NCBI RefSeq assembly: GCF_049671645.1
Contig: NZ_JBATVG010000019.1
Span: 248,001 to 312,000 of the forward strand
Direction: 5' to 3'
Origin: Castellaniella sp049671645
GTDB taxonomy: Bacteria; Pseudomonadota; Gammaproteobacteria; Burkholderiales; Burkholderiaceae_B
DNA: 64,000 nucleotides
A model generated the notes under the pieces. It was not told where the DNA came from, searched no databases, and saw only the letters and a list, made by a program, of their open reading frames with translations. The first letter of the stretch is position 1. Each line of letters starts with the position of its first letter. Shown here piece after piece: positions 36,131 to 44,439 of the stretch. The translations under genes were made by a program, and so were the position numbers.

Positions 36131-38701
36131 TCACTCGATTTCTGCCTTGACGGCCAACTCCTGACGCTCCCGCACCGTGGCAGGGCGGATCTGGCCGCGT
36201 TCCCTCACATGGACGACATGCTCGTCCGGCGCATCATCGTTGATGAGCGAACGGAAGCGCCGCAACGCCTGCTCATCCTTCAAGGTCGCCGCCCATTCGC
36301 ACTCGTACCGATCGACAAGCCCCTGCATCTGGGCTTCCAGCTCCGCGCCCAAGCCCAGGCTGTCGTTCACGACGACGGCCTTCAGGTAGTCGAGGCCGCC
36401 TTCCAGGCTTTCGCGCCAGGCCGCCGTGCGTTGCAGCTTGTCCGCAGTGCGGATGTAGAGCATCAGGAAGCGGTCGATATACCGGATCAGCATGTCGTCG
36501 TCGAGATCCGACGCCAGCAGTTCCGCGTGCCGGGGCCGCATGCCGCCGTTGCCGCACACATACAGGTTCCAGCCCTTCTCCGTGGCGATGACCCCCACAT
36601 CCTTGCTCTGGGCCTCGGCGCATTCCCGCGTGCAGCCGGACGCGGCCATCTTGATCTTGTGGGGCGCGCGCAACCCCCGGTAGCGCTGCTCCAGGCGAAT
36701 GGCCAGGCCCACGGAATCCCGCACGCCGAACCGGCACCACGTGCTGCCAACGCACGACTTGGCCGTGCGCAAGGCTTTGCCATAGGCATGTCCGGACTCG
36801 AATCCGGCATCGATCAGTTCCCGCCAGATCGAGGGCAACTGTTCCAGACGCGCACCGAACAGATCGATCCGCTGGCCGCCGGTGATCTTGGTGTACAGGC
36901 TGTACTTGCGGGCGACCTCGCCAATGACGATCAGCTTCTCGGGCGAGATCTCCCCGCCCGGGATGCGCGGCACCACGGAATAGGTGCCGTCCTTTTGCAG
37001 GTTGCCCAGATACGCATCATTGCTGTCCTGCAAAGGGGCATGCTGAGGGGCCAGCACAAAATCGTTCCAGCACGAGGCGAAGATCGATGCGGCCACCGGC
37101 TTGCAGATGTCGCAGCCGCGCCCCGCGCCATGGCGGGCGATCAGGGTCTTGAAATCACGGATCTCGTTGACGCGGACCAAGTGGTAGAGTTCCTGACGGC
37201 TGTAGCGGAAGTGTTCGCACAAGCCATGATCGACGGCAATCCCCCGCCGCTCCAGCTCCCGGTCCAGGATCTGCTTCACCAGCGGCACGCAGCCGCCGCA
37301 CGTCGTTCCCGCGCGGGTCTTCGCCTTCAGATCGCCCAAAGTGGCGCAGCCATCGGCAATGGCGCGGCACAGCGCCCCTTTGTTCACCTGATTGCAGGAG
37401 CAGATCTGCGCCGTATCCGGCAAAGCGTCCACGCCCAACGCGGGGGTGGCGTCCGCCGCAGGCGCAATCAGCGCAGCGGGCTGGGCCGGCAGGGCCAGGC
37501 CGTTCGTGAAATACTGGTCCAGCATGCCGAACGAGGCTGTATCCCCCACCAGCACGGCGCCCAACAGGCGCTTCCCATCCGCATCCATCACCAGCTTTTT
37601 ATAGACGCCCGCCAGCGCATCCTCGAACACGCAACACACGCTGCCCTGCGTGCGGCCCTGCGCATCGCCGATCGACCCGACGTCCACCCCCAGCAACTTC
37701 AGTTTGGTGCTCGGCTGTCCGCCCTGAAAGACGGTGTCCGCATCACCCAGCACGTGGGCCGCGCAGACCCGGGCCATTTCATACCCGGGCGCCACCAGGC
37801 CGAACGTGGCGCCTTGCCAGCTGGCGACTTCGCCAATCGCATAGATGGCCGGGTCGGAACTGCGACAGTGATCATCGACCACGACACCGCCCCGCGGCCC
37901 GATCACCAGGCCGCAGTTGTGCGCCAGACGGTCGCAAGGCCTGATGCCCGCCGAGAAGACCACCATATCGGCCTCCAGCAGGCCCCCGTCCGAGAACTTC
38001 AAGCGCAGGGGCGAACGCAGCCCCGTGCCGATGGACGAGGTTGTCTTCGATGTATGGACATGGATGCCCAGCGCCTCGATCTTGCTGCGCAGCAGGCGTC
38101 CTCCGGACTCATCCAGCTGCGTGGCCATCAGCCACGGCGAAAATTCGACGACATGCGTATCCAGACCCAGGCCATGCAATGCGCGCGCCGCCTCCAATCC
38201 CAGCAATCCGCCCCCGATGACCACGCCCCGCCGGGCGCCGGCCGCGCGCGCCCGGATCGCCGCGACATCTTCGAGCGTCCGGTAGGGCAGACACTCCGGC
38301 CGATCCGCCCCTTTGATCGGAGGCACGAACGGCACGGACCCCGTCGCCAGCACCAGCCTGTCGTACGGATAGAACTCCTCGTCCGTGACATGGACGCGGC
38401 GCTGCTTGCGGTCGATCCAGACCGCCCTTTTGTCGCGCAGCACCGTGATGCCGTGCGTCTCGAAGAACGCCTCGTCGGTCAAGGCCAGGTCCTGCGCCTC
38501 CGCCCCGACAAAGCATTGGCTCAACTGCACGCGGTCATAGGCCAGCCTGGGCTCTCCGGAAAACACCGTGATGTCGTCGCCCAGCCCGCGCCGGACCAGT
38601 TCCTCCAGCAAGCGGTGGCCGACCATGCCATTGCCGATGACCAGCAGGCGCTTCCTGTCTGCCGAACCGGATTGCGCCGCGTCCAACCGGGCGGCCTTCA
38701 T
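36131..38701 (-). CDS. nirB: Nitrite reductase (NADH) large subunit
   Basis: An 856-residue assimilatory nitrite reductase. The FAD domain begins LLVIGNGMVGHRLLEEL near 20, the NAD domain has RRGVVIGGGLLGLEAARAL, and the BFD-like 2Fe-2S region has CSCNQVNKGALC and TTCGGCVPL. The siroheme/4Fe-4S domain has KSCVGSTWCRFG and ASGCTRECAEAQ with all four cysteines. The ATG at 38701 is preceded by AAGGAA and overlaps the nirC stop (ATGA). It reduces nitrite to ammonium in the cytoplasm. Confidence 0.96.
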   Translation of the reverse strand: MKAARLDAAQSGSADRKRLLVIGNGMVGHRLLEELVRRGLGDDITVFSGEPRLAYDRVQLSQCFVGAEAQDLALTDEAFFETHGITVLRDKRAVWIDRKQRRVHVTDEEFYPYDRLVLATGSVPFVPPIKGADRPECLPYRTLEDVAAIRARAAGARRGVVIGGGLLGLEAARALHGLGLDTHVVEFSPWLMATQLDESGGRLLRSKIEALGIHVHTSKTTSSIGTGLRSPLRLKFSDGGLLEADMVVFSAGIRPCDRLAHNCGLVIGPRGGVVVDDHCRSSDPAIYAIGEVASWQGATFGLVAPGYEMARVCAAHVLGDADTVFQGGQPSTKLKLLGVDVGSIGDAQGRTQGSVCCVFEDALAGVYKKLVMDADGKRLLGAVLVGDTASFGMLDQYFTNGLALPAQPAALIAPAADATPALGVDALPDTAQICSCNQVNKGALCRAIADGCATLGDLKAKTRAGTTCGGCVPLVKQILDRELERRGIAVDHGLCEHFRYSRQELYHLVRVNEIRDFKTLIARHGAGRGCDICKPVAASIFASCWNDFVLAPQHAPLQDSNDAYLGNLQKDGTYSVVPRIPGGEISPEKLIVIGEVARKYSLYTKITGGQRIDLFGARLEQLPSIWRELIDAGFESGHAYGKALRTAKSCVGSTWCRFGVRDSVGLAIRLEQRYRGLRAPHKIKMAASGCTRECAEAQSKDVGVIATEKGWNLYVCGNGGMRPRHAELLASDLDDDMLIRYIDRFLMLYIRTADKLQRTAAWRESLEGGLDYLKAVVVNDSLGLGAELEAQMQGLVDRYECEWAATLKDEQALRRFRSLINDDAPDEHVVHVRERGQIRPATVRERQELAVKAEIE

Positions 38702-39510
38702 GCCGGTTCCTTGAAAACGGCCTCGCCCGCCACGGCGCGATCGGCCGCGGATGACGATGACGCGATCCAATAGGAGCCTGCCACGAATCCGGCGCCGCCC
38801 ACAATATTGCCCAGCGTCACCCAACCCAGGTTCCAGGCCATGCCGCCCAGGCTCACCGTGTCCGGATGATTGCCGGCCAGCGCCAGCAACAACAGGGTCA
38901 TGTTGGCGACGCTATGTTCGTAGCCGCTGCCGACAAAGGCCAGCAGGCACCAGAAGATCACCACGCAACGGGCGCTGTCGGACGTCACCCGGGCCGACAT
39001 CCAGACCGCCAGGCAGACCAGCCAATTGCACAGGACGGCGCGGGCGAACAGACTGGCGGCGCCGGCGCTCATCTTGTGCGCGGCCGCCGTCATCACGAGC
39101 CCCTGCGGATCGTTCAACAAGCCGCCACCGCCGCCCATCACGAACAAGCCGACCAGCACCAGCGCGCCGCATAGATTGCCCACCCAGCTCGCGCACAGCA
39201 CGGCCGCCGCCTCGGCCCAGGTCCCTCGCCCGCGGTAGCGTCGCAGCGCCATCACCATAGTGTGCCCGGTGAAGAGCTCCGCACCGGCGATCACGACCAG
39301 GATCAGGGCGATCCCAAAAGTCGCGCCCATGACCAGCAGGCGAAACGCGGGCGGGATCAGGCTGCCCAGCGTGAAGATCAGGATAATGCCCAATCCGATA
39401 TAGGCGCCCGCCAGCATGCTGGCGACAAAGAATCCGCGCGGATTCCCGCGCAGATGGTGAAGCTTGGCCTCGGCCGCGCGCACAAAACCATTGATCGTGT
39501 CGTCGTACAT
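38698..39510 (-). CDS. nirC: Formate/nitrite transporter family, NirC type
   Basis: A 270-residue pentameric-channel family (FNT) protein with six hydrophobic helices. GAYIGLGIILIFTLG, SWVGNLCGALVLVGLF and the AVWMSARVTSDSARC region match NirC/FocA. The ATG at 39510 has GGGAGAATC upstream; longer in-frame extension to 39588 would run through the sigma-54 promoter. First gene of the nirC-B-D-cobA-cysG operon, importing nitrite. Confidence 0.92.
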   Translation of the reverse strand: MYDDTINGFVRAAEAKLHHLRGNPRGFFVASMLAGAYIGLGIILIFTLGSLIPPAFRLLVMGATFGIALILVVIAGAELFTGHTMVMALRRYRGRGTWAEAAAVLCASWVGNLCGALVLVGLFVMGGGGGLLNDPQGLVMTAAAHKMSAGAASLFARAVLCNWLVCLAVWMSARVTSDSARCVVIFWCLLAFVGSGYEHSVANMTLLLLALAGNHPDTVSLGGMAWNLGWVTLGNIVGGAGFVAGSYWIASSSSAADRAVAGEAVFKEPA

Positions 39511-39547
39511 GAGATTCTCCCGTATGTATCCATTGACACAAGGAGAG

Positions 39548-39565
39548 AAGCAAACAGCGTGCCAA
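39548..39565 (-). promoter_or_regulatory. Consensus sigma-54 promoter of the nirC operon
   Basis: On the minus strand TTGGCACGCTGTTTGCTT matches the -24/-12 consensus TGGCACG-N4-TTGCW at every position. It ends 37 bp before the nirC ATG, which suits a short leader. This points to NtrC-type nitrogen control. Confidence 0.85.
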
Positions 39566-39619
39566 CTATTGGCCGCCGCCCCCGTCAAGGGCGAAGCCGT
39601 AGTGATCGGGAGGGGCTTA

Positions 39620-39656
39620 TGACGCCAAGTGCGTCAAGTCGGTGCAGTGCTGCACC
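39620..39656. promoter_or_regulatory. Paired inverted repeats upstream of the sigma-54 promoter (candidate enhancer sites)
   Basis: TGACGC-N5-GCGTCA (39620-39636) has the TG...C-N5-G...CA layout of NtrC sites, and GGTGCAGTGCTGCACC (39641-39656) is a perfect palindrome. They lie about 55-110 bp upstream of the sigma-54 box, the usual distance for an enhancer-binding activator. Confidence 0.5.
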
Positions 39657-39672
39657 AGAACCGTGGCCCGGA

Positions 39673-40806
39673 TCAGTACAAGGAGAGCTGCACGGGGTGT
39701 CGCGCCAACGGCGATTCATCGACCGGTTCCAGCTTGCTGGCCCGCACCCCCAGCAGGCGCAGCCGCCGGTCCAGCGCCACCCGCTTCAGGCACTGCCCCG
39801 CCGCCCGATGGATGGCATCGGCGTCGCCGACCGCCTCATCCAAGGTCAGATCGCGGGTCACGATGCGAAAATCGTCGAAACGCAGCTTGATGCCGATGGT
39901 GGCCCCGCGCACCCGCTTGCGCGCCAGATCCTGAGCCAGATGCTCGCACAAATCCCGGAAGATCGCCGACAGCACGGTCCGATCCCGCACCACGTGCAGA
40001 TCGCGCTCGAACGTCGTCTCCCGGCTGATCGAACGCGGTTCGGATTCGACGACCACGGGCCGGTCATCGATGCCGCGCGCCACATCCAGAAGCCATTGCG
40101 CCGTGCCCAGGCCGAAGGCCTCCTGCAACTGGTCCGGCGCGGCCGCCGCCAGCTGCGCAATGGTCTCGATGCCCATGCCCTGCAGGCGGCGGGTGGCCTT
40201 GGGGCCGATGCCATTGACTTTGGACACCGGCAGCGGCCAGATGCGCCGCTGCAGATCGCCGGGGCCGATCAGCGTCACACCGTCGGGCTTGTCCAGGTCC
40301 GAGGCGATTTTCGACAGCAGCTTGTTGGGTGAAATGCCGATGGAGCAGACCAGGCCGGTCGCATCGCGAACCGCCTGCTTCAACTGTCGCGCCAGCGTCT
40401 CCGAGTCCTCCGGCATCCCCGTCAGGTCGATGTAGATTTCATCGATTCCGCGATCCTCGATCCGGGGCGCAATGGCGGCCACCGCCGCCTTGAACAGGCG
40501 CGAATAGTGACGGTAGGCGGCGAAGTTCACCGGCAACAGCACGGCATCCGGGGCCAGCCGGGCGGCTTTCATCATGCCCATGGCGGAATGCACGCCGAAG
40601 GCCCGGGCCTCGTAGGTCGCGGTGGTGATGACCCCGCGTCCCACATAATCCCGCAATCGCACGTAGCGGCCATCCCGGGGCGGTTCGCCCTGCCCGCCGA
40701 TCACCACCGGCTGCCCGCGCAATTCCGGATAGCGCAACAATTCCACGGATGCAAAGAATGCATCCATATCCAGGTGGGCGATTCGGCGGGCAGGTGATTC
40801 AGGCAT
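39673..40806 (-). CDS. dinB: DNA polymerase IV
   Basis: A 377-residue Y-family translesion polymerase. IAHLDMDAFFASVELLRYPEL at the N-terminus and GIDEIYIDLTGM supply the catalytic acidic residues; VCSIGISPNKLLSKIASDLDKPDG and the HhH region VNGIGPKATRRLQGMGI follow, with a little-finger domain at the C-terminus. I see no C-terminal beta-clamp box of the QxxLPL type. No clear LexA box was found before it. Confidence 0.92.
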   Translation of the reverse strand: MPESPARRIAHLDMDAFFASVELLRYPELRGQPVVIGGQGEPPRDGRYVRLRDYVGRGVITTATYEARAFGVHSAMGMMKAARLAPDAVLLPVNFAAYRHYSRLFKAAVAAIAPRIEDRGIDEIYIDLTGMPEDSETLARQLKQAVRDATGLVCSIGISPNKLLSKIASDLDKPDGVTLIGPGDLQRRIWPLPVSKVNGIGPKATRRLQGMGIETIAQLAAAAPDQLQEAFGLGTAQWLLDVARGIDDRPVVVESEPRSISRETTFERDLHVVRDRTVLSAIFRDLCEHLAQDLARKRVRGATIGIKLRFDDFRIVTRDLTLDEAVGDADAIHRAAGQCLKRVALDRRLRLLGVRASKLEPVDESPLARHPVQLSLY

Positions 40807-40883
40807 GTGGGCATCCTGGCGCCGACGACAGCGTCCGGCGCGATTTCCACCGGGACGATATACCCCCGACAGACAGGCACTGC

Positions 40884-40922
40884 TATACTAGCCGACTCTT
40901 AAGATATATTTAATATGTATCT
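40884..40922 (+). promoter_or_regulatory. Candidate promoter and NsrR-like operator of the HMA gene
   Basis: TATACT (40884) can serve as a -10 box. Just downstream AAGATATATTT / AATATGTATCT (40901-40922) resembles the NsrR palindrome AAGATGyATTT-A-AATrCATCTT. The position over the start of transcription suits a repressor. Confidence 0.45.
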
Positions 40923-40967
40923 ATAACCCTGCCCTGCTCAAGGGCATTTCCCCGCCCGCGAGGACCC

Positions 40968-41252
40968 ATGCAAGCCGAAACCCTGAAGCGATCATCCCAG
41001 AAGACCGAAACCATGCGCCTGGTGGGCCTGCAAGGCCCCAGCTGCGCCGACAAGATCGACCGGGTCCTGGCCGCGATCCCCGGCGTCTCCCAGGTCAGCG
41101 TGTCGCTGGCCGACGAAAAGGCCACCGTCACATTCGACACTGCCCAGGTCTCCACCCAGCGTCTGCAAGTCGCCGTCGCCGACGCCGGCTACGAAGCCCT
41201 GAAACCCGTCCACGGCCAAGACGGCAACTGCTGCGGCGGATGCGGCGGATAA
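40968..41252 (+). CDS. Small heavy-metal-associated (HMA) domain protein
   Basis: A 94-residue protein with a ferredoxin-like HMA fold. The metal loop reads GLQGPSCADKI, so only one of the two cysteines of the usual GMTCxxC is present. The rest (VLAAIPGVSQVSVSLADEKATVTFD and LQVAVADAGYEALKP) fits well. The C-terminal CCGGCGG adds three cysteines that might supply missing ligands. GAGGACCC precedes the ATG. The stop codon lies inside two-hairpin repeat copy C, so the C-terminus may be repeat-derived. Copper handling is possible but not certain. Confidence 0.75.
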   Translation: MQAETLKRSSQKTETMRLVGLQGPSCADKIDRVLAAIPGVSQVSVSLADEKATVTFDTAQVSTQRLQVAVADAGYEALKPVHGQDGNCCGGCGG

Positions 41253-41328
41253 ATTCGGACAGCAGGCAGTCCCTGCGGACTGCCTGCTGCCGAATTTATC
41301 CGAGTGGCTTGCAAGCCACGAGGTGGAT
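41247..41328 (-). repeat. Two-hairpin dispersed repeat, copy C
   Basis: Read on the minus strand: ATCCACCTCGTGGCTTGCA, then GCAGTCCGCAGGGACTGC as second hairpin, then a TTATCC end. It aligns with copies at 10623-10705 and 44826-44908. It begins within the last codons of the HMA gene. Confidence 0.7.
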
Positions 41329-41337
41329 GCCCCGAAC

Positions 41338-41398
41338 CAAGACGCCCCTGCGGGCTGTCATGTGCCGGAATTATCCGAGCGGGCTACCCCCGCCGATT
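41338..41398 (-). repeat. Two-hairpin dispersed repeat, degenerate copy D
   Basis: Next to copy C in the same orientation: AGCCCGCTCGGATAATTCCGG and CAGCCCGCAGGGGC match the family, but the terminal parts are diverged. It ends at the narK stop. Confidence 0.5.
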
Positions 41399-42670
41399 TC
41401 ACCCGGCATCCGGCTCCACCAATTCAGTCCCGGCCCGAGGCGCCCGCCGGTACGAATAGTGCATGAACACCAGCGACACACACACCGATCCATACAGCAA
41501 CATGAAGGCGCTGGAATACACGCCGGTCACATCCAGCAGGACGCCGAACAGAATCGGCAGAATGAACCCGCCCAGGCCTCCGGCCAGCCCCACCACGCCC
41601 GACACCGCGCCGATATTGTCCGAATAATCATCACTGATGAACTTGAAGACGGACGCTTTGCCGATCGCCATGGCCACCCCGACGACAAACAGCAGGATCG
41701 TGAACACCGTGGCATTCAGGCCAATGTGCAGCGACACCGGACCGCTCAGGGTCTGGATCGTCATCTGCGTCTGCGGGTAGGACAGCAGGAAGAAACACAC
41801 CCAGCAGACCCACATCACCCACCAGGTCACGGTATAGGCGCCAAAGCGATCCGAGAACCAGCCGCCCAAGGCCCGCAGCACCCCGCCCGGCAGGGAAAAG
41901 ATCATCGCCAGAAACGCCGCCAAGGTCAGATCGAAGCCGTATTCCGCCACATAGTATTTCGTGATCCACAGGGCCAGCGCCACATAGCCGCCGAACACCA
42001 CCGAATAGTATTGGCAATAGCGCCAGACACGCGGATCTTTCAGGACGGCCAACTGCTGCAGGATCCCGACGTTGCCCGTCATGCGATGCGCGGGGTCCGA
42101 ATGGCTGAACAGCCAGAACAGGACTGCCGTACCCAGCATCAGCGCGGCATAGACCTTGGGCAGCATGGTCCAGCCGAATGCGCCGATCACCAGGGGGGCG
42201 ACGAACATGTTCAGGGCGGAACCCGAATTGCCGGCGCCGAACACCCCCATCGCGAAGCCGCGTCTTTCCGGCGCGAACCAGCGCGCCACGTAGGGGGTCC
42301 CCACGGAAAACGTGCCGCCGGCCAGGCCGACGAACAAGGCCAGGATCAGAAACTGCGCATAGGTCGTGGCATGAGCCATCAGATACAACGGCGGCACGCA
42401 GACCAGCAAGACCAGAAAGAACACGATGCGCCCGCCAAAGCGATCGGTCAGCATGCCCAGGGGCACGCGAATCAGTGACCCGGTCAGGACCGGCGTGGCG
42501 ATCAGCAGGCCGAATTGGGTTTCATTCAAGGCCAACTCGGTCTTCAGCGGCACGCCCAGGACGGAAAACATTGTCCAGACGGCAAAACAGACAGTGAAGG
42601 CGAACGTACTGGAAAACAGGACGGACAGCGCCTGGCGCGACGCGGGTCCGGATACGGTCTCTGATGACAT
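41399..42670 (-). CDS. narK: Nitrate/nitrite transporter, NarK family (MFS)
   Basis: A 423-residue twelve-helix MFS protein. LLIATPVLTGSLIRVPLGMLTDRFGGR carries the NarK-type arginine in helix 2, AGGTFSVGTPYVARWFAPERRGFAMGVFGAGNSGSALN is the first nitrate signature, and GVVGLAGGLGGFILPILFG the second. The start at 42670 follows CGGGAGACCGTC. It may export nitrite or import nitrate; the nirBD operon nearby suggests assimilation. Confidence 0.9.
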   Translation of the reverse strand: MSSETVSGPASRQALSVLFSSTFAFTVCFAVWTMFSVLGVPLKTELALNETQFGLLIATPVLTGSLIRVPLGMLTDRFGGRIVFFLVLLVCVPPLYLMAHATTYAQFLILALFVGLAGGTFSVGTPYVARWFAPERRGFAMGVFGAGNSGSALNMFVAPLVIGAFGWTMLPKVYAALMLGTAVLFWLFSHSDPAHRMTGNVGILQQLAVLKDPRVWRYCQYYSVVFGGYVALALWITKYYVAEYGFDLTLAAFLAMIFSLPGGVLRALGGWFSDRFGAYTVTWWVMWVCWVCFFLLSYPQTQMTIQTLSGPVSLHIGLNATVFTILLFVVGVAMAIGKASVFKFISDDYSDNIGAVSGVVGLAGGLGGFILPILFGVLLDVTGVYSSAFMLLYGSVCVSLVFMHYSYRRAPRAGTELVEPDAG

Positions 42671-42717
42671 GACGGTCTCCCGTTGATGAATCGTTTCACT
42701 CATCGCCCATCATATCC

Positions 42718-42750
42718 ACACTGTCAGTGTCGTTATATGATTTGTGTCAG
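42718..42750. promoter_or_regulatory. Palindrome and FNR-like site upstream of narK
   Basis: ACACTGTCAGTGT (42718-42730) is a perfect palindrome. ATGATTTGTGTCAG (42737-42750) keeps the TGA-N6-TCA core of an FNR site with three other mismatches. Both lie 50-80 bp before narK. Confidence 0.3.
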
Positions 42751-42899
42751 AGAAAGGCCGCATCGCACGAGCGCCGACCGCCACGGTGGTCCCGAAAGCG
42801 GCGCGGGCGCGTCCTGCGCCGCCCGTCCCGTAAAAAAGAAACAGCCCGACACATTGCCGGAGCTGTCGAACACAGAGCGGGCTGAGGCCGCCCCGGGCC

Positions 42900-43325
42900 C
42901 TATTGCACCGTCAGCGTGACCTTGACGTTGTTGCGCGTGGCATTGGAATACGGGCAGACGACGTGGGCCTTTTGGACCAGGTCAGTCAGTTTTGCATGGT
43001 CCACGCCCGGAGCGGAGATCTTCAGTTCCACCGCGATGCCGAAGCCCGTCGGGATGGGGCCGATGCCCACGGAACCCGCCACCTGGGTGCTGTCCGGCAG
43101 CTTGACGCTTTCCTTGCCGGCGACCAGTTTCAGGGCGCCCAGGAAGCAGGCCGAATAGCCCGCCGCGAACAACTGTTCCGGGTTGGTGCCCGGGCCGGCA
43201 TCGCCGCCCAGTTCCTTGGGCACGGACAGCTTGATGTCCAAGCGGCCATCCGAGGATTTGGCGCTGCCTTCACGGCCGCCCGTGGCGGATGCATGGGCAG
43301 TGTAGAGAACGTTTTCGACTGTCAT
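42900..43325 (-). CDS. ohr: Organic hydroperoxide resistance protein
   Basis: A 141-residue Ohr peroxidase. The two redox cysteines are Cys60 in AAGYSACFLGAL and Cys124 in HVVCPYSNATRNN, and the NPEQLFAAGYSACF block is diagnostic. The ATG at 43325 (MTVENVLYTAHA) has GGAGTCTCACC before it. It reduces organic peroxides using lipoylated partners and lies downstream of its regulator ohrR. Confidence 0.95.
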   Translation of the reverse strand: MTVENVLYTAHASATGGREGSAKSSDGRLDIKLSVPKELGGDAGPGTNPEQLFAAGYSACFLGALKLVAGKESVKLPDSTQVAGSVGIGPIPTGFGIAVELKISAPGVDHAKLTDLVQKAHVVCPYSNATRNNVKVTLTVQ

Positions 43326-43449
43326 GGTGAGACTCCAGGTGGTGCGGTTCAAAAGGAAAGCCTCGGCACCACAAACGGCGGCTTGCCTGACGACGAAACA
43401 ATCGGATCGCACCGGAGGCCAGGCGGATGCGCGGCCCGGCGCCGACCCG

Positions 43450-43941
43450 TCACCGTTTCGCCGGATGTTCTACAGCGGCGGCGCCCTGCAAGTGCGCCCG
43501 CAATTCTTCCAGATCGGCTTTCAGCACCTGGGCCTGGGCAGGCGTGCAGCCTGTGGCGCACAACACGCCCTGCGGGATGCTCTTGGCCCCCTGGCGCAAG
43601 GCCCGTCCCGCTTGCGTCAATGACACCAACACCTGGCGCTGATCCGCCTGGGCGCGATCCCTGCGCAGCAATCCCAATGCCTGCAAGCGTTTCAACAGCG
43701 GCGTCAGGGTGGCGGAATCCAGATACAGGCGATCGCCCAGCGCCGAGACGGTCAGCCCATCGGTTTCCCACAGCACCAGCATGACCAGATACTGCGGATA
43801 CGTCAGCCCCAGATCGGCCAGGTGGCGGCGATAGATCTTGCCCATGGCCAGTTGCGCGGAATACAGGGCGAAACACAGCTGGGCATCCAGCGTGAGATGC
43901 GGGGGAGATGCCGCCTGCAGAGAAGGTTCATGCGTATCCAT
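43450..43941 (-). CDS. ohrR: MarR-family organic hydroperoxide sensor OhrR
   Basis: A 163-residue MarR-type repressor with LDAQLCFALYSAQLAMGK placing the peroxide-sensing Cys23, LTYPQYLVMLVLWE and the wing region LLRRDRAQADQRQVLVSLT. Cys128 and Cys132 near the C-terminus fit the two-cysteine class. The ATG at 43941 is chosen over an in-frame start at 43977 because a palindromic operator lies between them. ohr follows 124 bp downstream on the same strand. Confidence 0.9.
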   Translation of the reverse strand: MDTHEPSLQAASPPHLTLDAQLCFALYSAQLAMGKIYRRHLADLGLTYPQYLVMLVLWETDGLTVSALGDRLYLDSATLTPLLKRLQALGLLRRDRAQADQRQVLVSLTQAGRALRQGAKSIPQGVLCATGCTPAQAQVLKADLEELRAHLQGAAAVEHPAKR

Positions 43942-43961
43942 GCGTTCAATTTTAAGTAGCG

Positions 43962-43976
43962 TGCTATTTAATAGCA
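43962..43976. promoter_or_regulatory. Palindromic operator upstream of ohrR
   Basis: TGCTATTTAATAGCA is a perfect 7+1+7 palindrome. It is nested in a wider imperfect repeat (AGTAGCG...AAGCTATT). A site of this kind immediately before ohrR fits autoregulation by OhrR. Confidence 0.55.
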
Positions 43977-44138
43977 AGCTATTTTTTAAGATCTATCCCT
44001 GCCAGGCCTGATCCATCCGCACGGTATCGAATCCCCCGGCCAAGCGACGAGAACGGCTGGCGCGCTCGTACCGGCCCCAGCCTTGGCGGTGCATAATCAT
44101 GGGCATCGATCCCTTCAACCTGATACAGGAAATCCGAC

Positions 44139-44432
44139 ATGATCCGCGAAATGGCCCACATCACCGTCAAACCCGGCGCCCAGGCCGACTTTGAGGCCGG
44201 CGTGCAAAAAGCCCTGCCCCTGTTCCAGCGGGCGCGCGGCTTTCACCGCCTGGAACTGCACCACGTCATCGAACACCCCGAGCAATACGTGCTGCAGATC
44301 CATTGGCAGACCCTGGAAGACCACATGAAGCATTTCCGCGAATCCGAGGACTTCCAGGCCTGGCGCGGCATCGTCGGCGGTTATTTCGCCAAGGCGCCGG
44401 AAGTCGTGCACACGGAGGTGGTGGGGGAATAA
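44139..44432 (+). CDS. Antibiotic biosynthesis monooxygenase (ABM) domain protein
   Basis: A 97-residue dimeric alpha-beta-barrel protein: AHITVKPGAQADFEAGVQKALPLF, GFHRLELHHVIEHPEQYVLQIHWQTLEDHMKHFRES and FQAWRGIVGGYF split along its length. AGGAAATC precedes the ATG; Met5 (44151) is an alternative. ABM proteins include quinol monooxygenases and haem-degrading enzymes; the substrate here cannot be told. Confidence 0.82.
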   Translation: MIREMAHITVKPGAQADFEAGVQKALPLFQRARGFHRLELHHVIEHPEQYVLQIHWQTLEDHMKHFRESEDFQAWRGIVGGYFAKAPEVVHTEVVGE

Positions 44433-44439
44433 GCGGTTT

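Noticed and set aside
36209..38773. An 854-codon plus-strand frame opposite nirB
   Set aside because: Entirely antisense to a well-supported nirB; no start signal and no recognisable domain.
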